Source: Sinorhizobium kostiense
GTDB lineage: Bacteria; Pseudomonadota; Alphaproteobacteria; Rhizobiales; Rhizobiaceae
Reading direction: 5' to 3'
NCBI RefSeq assembly: GCF_017874595.1
Contig: NZ_JAGILA010000007.1
Coordinates: 248,001-312,000 of the forward strand
Length of the DNA: 64,000 nucleotides
The position numbers were made by a program, and so were the translations under genes. How positions within the stretch are numbered: position 1 is the first letter of the stretch; every line of letters starts with the position of its first letter. The notes under the pieces are model-generated. The model was not told the DNA's origin. It was given only the letters and a program-made list of their open reading frames with translations, and ran no database searches. Of this stretch, positions 57,894 to 64,000 are shown piece by piece.

Positions 57894-59837
57894 TCACGAC
57901 CCCGTGCTGAATAGCTCCGCGTGGGACTGAAAGAAGCGCTCGGTGCTGTAGCGCTTGCCGAACATCATGTCGTGCTGCAGGAAGCGGTAGTCCCGAAGCA
58001 ATCCCGGAATCTTCGGCTGGCGCTGCCAGTCGGCGACGTCTTTGCCGTTCTTGCGGACCAGCATATAGCGGTCGACGACGCGGAAATGGTCGCGCACCTT
58101 GCCGAGGAACCCGGTGTAGTAGGGGTGCTCGTAGCCAGCCTGCTTCAGGATCGTGTAGGAGAGAAACGCGGGGCTGATGCTGCCGATGTCCTTCTGCGCT
58201 CCGGTCTTGTTCGACCACACGACGAGGGGTGTTTCGTGACCGGCCAGCATCTCGCGCTTCGTACCCTTGCGCGCCGCCGTCACATCCTTCATGTAGCCCG
58301 TGCTGGTGTAGACCGTGTGCAAGGGCGGCAGATGGTCTCCGAAGAGAACGATGATCGTCTCGCGATCCCGTCTCTTTGCCCACTCCATCAGCATTTTGAG
58401 GCTGTCATCGGCCTCTTTGATGCCTTGCGCATAGGTGGCGAGTACCTGGCGGTCCTTCTCCGGCAGATCGCCTTCGACCTTGATCGTATTCTTCGCGTAA
58501 CGGTTCGGTTCATACGGGCCGTGGCCCTGCAGCGTGACGGCGAAGAAGAAGAAAGGGTCCTCCATTGCGTCGGCCTGGCGGATGATCTCCTTCGTCAACG
58601 ACTCGTCCGAGGCGAACATCCCGCGCTTCTGCATCGGCGGCAACGTCTCCTCGGACCGGAACGTGTCGAAGCCGAAGGACTTATAGACCGCCGTCCGGTT
58701 CCAGAACCAGCCCTGGAAAGGATGGACAGCCCGCGCGGCATAGCCTTCGCCGCGGAAGAAGGTGGCGAGGGATGGAATCGGATTGCGGATATATTGCTGG
58801 TAGGGGATGCTGCCGTAGGGCAGGAACGCGTTCGAGAAGCCGGTGAGCGCTTCGAATTCGACATTGGCCGTCATGCCGCCGAACTCGGGCGAGAAGACGG
58901 TTCCACCCTGCAGTTCGCGCACAGTCGGCATCGGATCGGGCGTGAGCTTCACCTTGGGAAGCAGCGTCGGATCCCAGAAGGATTCGCTCATCAGTACGAT
59001 GACGTCCGGTTTGCTGCGGTGCGTGGTCCCGGCCGGGAGCGGCTTGACCGGAATACGATCGATCGCATCCGCCATATAGCCGGCCGGCGCACTGACATTG
59101 GCCATCGGCAGATTGACCATGAAGGCGAGGGCAAAGCCGTTATGCCTGTAGTTCTCCTTCTGGTCCCACATGATCGGGACGACCCGCAATCGGTCGCGGA
59201 TCCACGAGAACTGCGTGTAGTCCATGACATTCCAGAAAGCGATGAGCATCGGCACCGCGAAGACGACGCGGGCGAGTCGTTCCCTGCGCGTGAGCTTGGG
59301 GAAGTTGCGCCAGGCATATCGCAGCAGCAGGCCGATCCCCACGATCGCCGCCAAAAGCCCTATTACCACGGCGACCGCGGTCCACGGCCGATCTTTGACG
59401 AGAACGGGCATCAGTTCCATGATCTGCCGGCCGAAGAGGAAGTCCGTGGGGTAGAGCGGGTCGGACAGGAAGACCTGCTTCTGCTGACTGACGAAGGCCG
59501 GCAGCACGGCAAACGGCGCGACCAGCACCGCGGCCTTATGCTCACGGGCAAAGAGGGCGTCGAAGGCGAGCAGGATCAGGAAGAATGCGCCGACGGTGGT
59601 CCAGGCGGGCCGCGCCGGATCGGTGAAGTAGGCGAGAGTCTCGGAGAAGGATTGGCGCACGACGAGTTCGATCACGAAGACGAGCACCGCCGCCAACAAA
59701 AGCGAGAGCAACGTGCTGCGCGCGCCGGCAAGCGTTCTGGAGTGTCGGACGGAAAAGCTCTGTCTCTCGACGTAGACCTGAGAACCCTTCACGGCAGCGG
59801 ATTTTAAGGTGGCCAACAGCCTCTCCAAGAAATTCAT
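57894..59837 (-). CDS. LTA synthase family / phosphoglycerol transferase-like membrane sulfatase
   Basis: The 647-residue protein has about five membrane segments in the first 220 residues, then an extracytoplasmic sulfatase-fold domain with VIVLMSESFWDPTLLP (nucleophile region), GGTVFSPEFGGMTANVEFEALTG with the conserved Thr, and GDHLPPLHTVYTSTG. In rhizobia, proteins of this class transfer phosphoglycerol to cyclic glucans (CgmB) or related targets. The specific substrate cannot be told from the sequence, so no symbol is given. Confidence 0.85.
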   Translation of the reverse strand: MNFLERLLATLKSAAVKGSQVYVERQSFSVRHSRTLAGARSTLLSLLLAAVLVFVIELVVRQSFSETLAYFTDPARPAWTTVGAFFLILLAFDALFAREHKAAVLVAPFAVLPAFVSQQKQVFLSDPLYPTDFLFGRQIMELMPVLVKDRPWTAVAVVIGLLAAIVGIGLLLRYAWRNFPKLTRRERLARVVFAVPMLIAFWNVMDYTQFSWIRDRLRVVPIMWDQKENYRHNGFALAFMVNLPMANVSAPAGYMADAIDRIPVKPLPAGTTHRSKPDVIVLMSESFWDPTLLPKVKLTPDPMPTVRELQGGTVFSPEFGGMTANVEFEALTGFSNAFLPYGSIPYQQYIRNPIPSLATFFRGEGYAARAVHPFQGWFWNRTAVYKSFGFDTFRSEETLPPMQKRGMFASDESLTKEIIRQADAMEDPFFFFAVTLQGHGPYEPNRYAKNTIKVEGDLPEKDRQVLATYAQGIKEADDSLKMLMEWAKRRDRETIIVLFGDHLPPLHTVYTSTGYMKDVTAARKGTKREMLAGHETPLVVWSNKTGAQKDIGSISPAFLSYTILKQAGYEHPYYTGFLGKVRDHFRVVDRYMLVRKNGKDVADWQRQPKIPGLLRDYRFLQHDMMFGKRYSTERFFQSHAELFSTGS

Positions 59838-60084
59838 AAAACTTTCATAGTAGCGTCATACGCCCGTCATCTTGAACGGGGGATGAATAGCCAGAACGAG
59901 GGCGCGGGCTTCTTTGTTCCGCTGCGGGGAAGAGCAAATCTCGTAGCGTAAGGGCCGGAAAAAGCTGGATTTTTCAGCCTATTCCATGTTGACTGTCATT
60001 GCGGGTAGGTTTTTTACCGCGGTATACGATAAGAACGGTCACATGCCGGACGCCCTTCCTCGAGAAACCACCGACAGGCCTGCC

Positions 60085-61767
60085 ATGACGACACAGACCG
60101 CCGCACCATCGACGCTACGGATTGCCGTGGCCCAGCTCAATCCAACCGTCGGTGACATCGCCGGCAATCTCGCCAAGGCGCGCGAGGCGCGGGCCGAGGC
60201 GGCGCGTCAGGGCGCCGATCTGCTGCTGTTCACCGAGCTCTTCATTTCCGGTTATCCGCCGGAAGACCTCGTGCTCAAACCGGCATTCCTGAACGCCTGC
60301 CAGAAGGCGGTCGAGAAGCTTGCCGAAGACACTGCCGATGGCGGTCCGGGAATCATCATCGGCTTTCCGCGCCAGGCGCCGGAGCACCGCCACAATTCCG
60401 CCGCCGTGCTGGACGCGGGCAAGATCATTGCCATCCGCGACAAGGTGGATCTGCCGAACTACGGTGAGTTCGATGAGAAGCGGGTTTTCGATGCCGGAGA
60501 AATGCCGGGTCCCGTCAATTTCCGCGGGGTGCGGATCGGTATTCCGATCTGCGAGGATATCTGGGGTGAACTCGGCGTTTGCGAAACACTCGCCGAAAGC
60601 GGCGCAGAGATCCTGCTGTCACCAAACGGCTCGCCCTATTATCGCGGTAAGGTGGACGTGCGCCACCAGGTCGTCCTGAAACAGGTGATCGAGACCGGGC
60701 TGCCGATGATCTATGCGAACCAGCTCGGCGGACAGGATGAACTCGTATTCGATGGTGCGAGCTTCGGCTTCAATGCGGATAAGTCGCTGGCCTTCCAGAT
60801 GAGCCAGTTCGCAGAAGCGATTTCGGTGTCCGAGTGGAGGAGGACCGGGGGCGGTTGGGTCTCGAGAGACGGGCAGCGCTCGCACCTGCCGGAACGCGAT
60901 GAGGCGGATTATCGCGCCTGCATGCTCGGGCTTCGCGACTACGTCAACAAGAATGGCTTCAAGTCTGTCGTGCTCGGGCTTTCCGGCGGCATCGACTCGG
61001 CCATCTGCGCCGCGCTGGCGGTCGATGCGCTTGGTGCGGAGCGTGTCCGCACCGTCATGCTGCCCTATCGTTATACGTCCGAAGCTTCACTGACCGATGC
61101 GGCGGCGTGCGCCAAGGCGCTCGGCTGCCATTATGGCACCGTTGCAATCGAAGCCCCGGTCGAAGGTTTCCTCGATGCGCTCTCCGATATGTTCGAAGGC
61201 ACGGAACCAGGCATCACCGAGGAGAACCTGCAAAGCCGCACGCGCGGGACGATACTGATGGCGATCTCCAACAAGTTCGGCTCGATGGTGGTGACAACCG
61301 GCAACAAGTCGGAAATGTCGGTCGGCTATGCTACCCTCTACGGCGATATGAATGGCGGCTTCAACCCGATCAAGGACCTCTACAAGATGCAGGTCTATGC
61401 GCTTTCACGCTGGCGCAATGGCGCAGTACCGGCCGGCGCCCTCGGACCCTCCGGCGAAGTCATTCCGCAGAACATCATCGACAAGGCGCCCTCCGCCGAG
61501 CTTCGCCCGAACCAGACCGACCAGGACTCGCTGCCGCCCTATCCGGTGCTCGACGACATTCTCGAGTGCCTGGTGGAAAAGGAAATGGGTACGGAAGAGA
61601 TCGTCGCCCGCGGCCATGACGAAGCGACGGTCCACCGGATCGAGCACCTGCTCTACATCGCCGAATACAAGCGCCGGCAATCGGCTCCGGGCGTGAAGAT
61701 CACGAAAAAGAATTTCGGTCGTGACCGGCGCTACCCGATCACCAACCGCTTCCGCGACAGGGGATAG
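60085..61767 (+). CDS. nadE: Glutamine-dependent NAD+ synthetase
   Basis: The 560-residue protein has an N-terminal nitrilase-type glutaminase domain (about 10-270; catalytic Glu51 in F-T-E-L-F, Lys in [13 protein letters not shown] and Cys in IPICEDIWG) and a C-terminal synthetase domain with [12 protein letters not shown], the ATP P-loop. It amidates nicotinic acid adenine dinucleotide using glutamine. The start at 60085 is one of two reasonable ATGs; 60043 would add 14 residues. A TolB-like gene follows after two bases. Confidence 0.95.
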   Translation: MTTQTAAPSTLRIAVAQLNPTVGDIAGNLAKAREARAEAARQGADLLLFTELFISGYPPEDLVLKPAFLNACQKAVEKLAEDTADGGPGIIIGFPRQAPEHRHNSAAVLDAGKIIAIRDKVDLPNYGEFDEKRVFDAGEMPGPVNFRGVRIGIPICEDIWGELGVCETLAESGAEILLSPNGSPYYRGKVDVRHQVVLKQVIETGLPMIYANQLGGQDELVFDGASFGFNADKSLAFQMSQFAEAISVSEWRRTGGGWVSRDGQRSHLPERDEADYRACMLGLRDYVNKNGFKSVVLGLSGGIDSAICAALAVDALGAERVRTVMLPYRYTSEASLTDAAACAKALGCHYGTVAIEAPVEGFLDALSDMFEGTEPGITEENLQSRTRGTILMAISNKFGSMVVTTGNKSEMSVGYATLYGDMNGGFNPIKDLYKMQVYALSRWRNGAVPAGALGPSGEVIPQNIIDKAPSAELRPNQTDQDSLPPYPVLDDILECLVEKEMGTEEIVARGHDEATVHRIEHLLYIAEYKRRQSAPGVKITKKNFGRDRRYPITNRFRDRG

Positions 61768-61769
61768 TC

Positions 61770-62600
61770 ATGCGCAGCTCGGTCGAGATCTTCGACGTCG
61801 TCGCTGGCGAGACGCGCGTCGTCTGGCAGACCGAGCGGCTCGTCGAAGCGCCGAACTGGTCGCCGGATGGGCGCTTTCTCATCGTCAATGGCGATGGGCG
61901 TCTTTATCGTATCGCACTCGAAGGGGCGCCCGATCCCGTCGAAATCGATACCGGCTTTGCTCGCCAGTTGAACAACGACCACGGCATCTCGCCTGACGGG
62001 ACGATGCTCGCCATCAGCGACAAGACGGAGTTCGGCCAGTCGGCAATCTATCTCCTGCCTGTAGAGGGCGGCACGCCCAGGCTCGTCACAAGAAACCTGC
62101 CCTCCTACTGGCATGGCTGGTCGCCGGACGGGCGCATGCTCGCCTATTGCGGTATTCGCGACCAGCTCTTCGACATTTACACGATCTCCGTCGAGGGTGG
62201 AGAGGAGCGCCGGTTGACACAGGGGGAAGGCCGCAACGATGGGCCGGACTGGTCGCCCGACGGCCGCTGGATCTATTTCAACTCCAGTCGCACGGGCCGT
62301 ATGCAGATCTGGCGCATAAGGCCCGATGGCAGCGACGTCGAGCGCGTCACCGACAGCCCCTATGCCGACTGGTTTCCACATCCTTCGCCGGACGGGAGGA
62401 AGCTGCTCGTGCTCTCCTATGACGGCGACGTCTTCGACCATCCGCGCGATCTCGACGTGCGGCTCCGGCTGACGGATCCGGACGGTGGCAATCCGCGCGT
62501 GCTGTTCGAGCTCTTCGGCGGGCAGGGAACGGTGAATGTCCCGAACTGGTCGCCCTCGGGTGAAGCGTTCGCCTTCGTCCGGTATTGGCCGGAGCCGTAG
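61770..62600 (+). CDS. TolB-like beta-propeller (PD40 repeat) protein
   Basis: The 276-residue protein has repeated SPDG-type PD40 units ([73 protein letters not shown]), which form a beta-propeller. There is no signal peptide, unlike true TolB, so it is probably cytoplasmic. It begins two bases after nadE and so is translationally coupled to it. Function unknown. Confidence 0.83.
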   Translation: MRSSVEIFDVVAGETRVVWQTERLVEAPNWSPDGRFLIVNGDGRLYRIALEGAPDPVEIDTGFARQLNNDHGISPDGTMLAISDKTEFGQSAIYLLPVEGGTPRLVTRNLPSYWHGWSPDGRMLAYCGIRDQLFDIYTISVEGGEERRLTQGEGRNDGPDWSPDGRWIYFNSSRTGRMQIWRIRPDGSDVERVTDSPYADWFPHPSPDGRKLLVLSYDGDVFDHPRDLDVRLRLTDPDGGNPRVLFELFGGQGTVNVPNWSPSGEAFAFVRYWPEP

Positions 62601-62652
62601 ACGACCGGCAATACATGCCTTCGGTCGGTATTTGGATGCAAAGGAGGATTCC

Positions 62653-63474
62653 ATGGGGAAGGACTGCGCTCGGCTGGACGGCAAGATAGCCATCGTGACA
62701 GGCGGTACGCAGGGCCTCGGTGCCTCGATCGCGGCGCTGTTTGCGGAGCGCGGTGCCGAGGGCATCGTCATCTGCGGGCGAAATTCGGCGAAGGGCGAGG
62801 CGAAAGCGGCGGAGATCGGCAAAGCCACCGGCGCGAAGGTGGTCTATGTTCCGGCGGATCTGGAGCGGGTCAAGGACGCCCGCGCTGTCGTTGCGGCTTG
62901 CGATCGGGAGTTCGGGCGTGTGGATGCGCTCGTCAATGCCGCGGCGATCACCGACCGCGGCACGATCCTCGACACCACACCCGAACTCTTCGACCGCATG
63001 TTCGCCGTAAACGTGCGGGCGCCGTTCTTCCTGATGCAGGAGACGGTGAAACTGATGCGGCGCGACAAGACTGACGGAACGATCGTCAACATCGGCTCGA
63101 TGTCGGCAATGGCAGGCCAGCCCTTCATCGCGGCCTATTGCGCATCGAAAGGCGCCTTGGAAACGCTGACCAAGAACACCGCCTACGCGCTGCTGCGCAA
63201 CCGCATTCGGGTCAACGGTGTGAATATCGGCTGGATGGCATCCGAGGGCGAGGATCGCATACAGCGGGAGTACCACGGGGCGCCGGCCGACTGGCTGGAG
63301 AAGGCGGCGGCGCGCCAGCCCTTCGGGCGGCTCGTCGACCCCGCCGAGGTTGCGCGCGCCTGCGCCTATCTCTCATCTAAGGAGTCCGGGCTGATGACGG
63401 GTTCGGTGATCTGCTTCGACCAATCGATCTGGGGCGCCTATGACTCGTCGCCCCATCCCGAAGCGCCGCTTTGA
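62653..63474 (+). CDS. Short-chain dehydrogenase/reductase family oxidoreductase
   Basis: The 273-residue SDR has a Rossmann N-terminus T-G-G-T-Q-G-L-G-A-S-I (TGxxxGxG), a V-N-A-A-A-I motif, and the catalytic Ser in I-G-S-M-S-A-M-A with Tyr and Lys in Y-C-A-S-K. AAGGAGG precedes the ATG at 62653. It probably acts on a hydroxyl or keto compound with NAD(P). The TolB-like gene ends 52 bases upstream. The substrate is unknown. Confidence 0.9.
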   Translation: MGKDCARLDGKIAIVTGGTQGLGASIAALFAERGAEGIVICGRNSAKGEAKAAEIGKATGAKVVYVPADLERVKDARAVVAACDREFGRVDALVNAAAITDRGTILDTTPELFDRMFAVNVRAPFFLMQETVKLMRRDKTDGTIVNIGSMSAMAGQPFIAAYCASKGALETLTKNTAYALLRNRIRVNGVNIGWMASEGEDRIQREYHGAPADWLEKAAARQPFGRLVDPAEVARACAYLSSKESGLMTGSVICFDQSIWGAYDSSPHPEAPL

Positions 63475-63527
63475 GCCGACCACGCGACCCTGTCTTGCCT
63501 TTCGCTGGCGCCTGTGCCCATATGTCC

Positions 63528-64000
<473 letters not shown>

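Overview
The window is GC-rich, densely coded bacterial chromosome from an alphaproteobacterium of the Rhizobiales, most likely Sinorhizobium/Ensifer. The evidence is the family content and order (glmU-glmS, recG-sdhE-mfd, glnB-glnA beside nnrE/D, fumC, gph-rpiA-gor, and riboswitch-bluB), an IalB-family protein, and short palindromic intergenic elements of the kind scattered through rhizobial genomes. No tRNA, rRNA, CRISPR array, integrase or transposase was recognised. The species call is inference from gene content, not from a database match.

Layout. 1-7.3 kb is core: a PpiD/SurA-like folding factor (cut by the window edge), a Na/Pi cotransporter, glmU and glmS (UDP-GlcNAc supply), a GNAT acetyltransferase and a DUF502 membrane protein. 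7.4-27.36 kb looks like an accessory block lying between the DUF502 gene and recG. It starts with an MFS exporter divergent from an Lrp-type regulator and a SAM/adenylate-cyclase/ATPase gene broken by an in-frame TGA. A copper-handling cluster follows: CusF-like protein, cupredoxin, multicopper oxidase, TolC-type channel and small lipoprotein in one minus-strand operon; a Cu P-type ATPase; a DUF305 protein; two paralogous small secreted CCKxxC proteins; a DUF411 protein; a Spy/CpxP-like protein; and a Crp/Fnr regulator with an Fnr-box-like palindrome at its start. The block ends with an SGNH hydrolase, an alpha/beta hydrolase and a wrecked arsC against recG. At least three genes in this block are damaged (cyclase, second multicopper oxidase, arsC), so it appears to be an acquired, partly decaying metal-resistance region.

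27.36-64 kb is core again: recG, sdhE and mfd; a DsbA-type oxidoreductase; a YejA-like binding protein; ialB; hspQ; the nitrogen-control pair glnB-glnA with a clear sigma-54 promoter and an NtrC-type dyad; the NAD(P)HX repair enzyme; gpt; a cupin; a GST; mgtC and a DUF1622 gene; a diguanylate cyclase; fumC; an L,D-transpeptidase; gph; rpiA; a DUF2059 protein; gor; class II DAHP synthase; a GFA-like protein; a winged-helix-like protein; an LTA-synthase-family phosphatase/transferase; nadE; a TolB-like propeller; an SDR; and a cobalamin riboswitch ahead of bluB, which is cut by the window end.

The best-supported points for a second look are the nonsense-split cyclase, the internally deleted multicopper oxidase, the truncated and frameshifted arsC at the recG border, the Fnr-like palindrome spanning the start codons of the Crp/Fnr gene, the two paralogous CCKxxC copper-cluster proteins, the RND-less TolC/oxidase operon and the unusual dyads. 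No wholly new multi-gene system could be demonstrated; the copper block with its orphan proteins is the nearest candidate.
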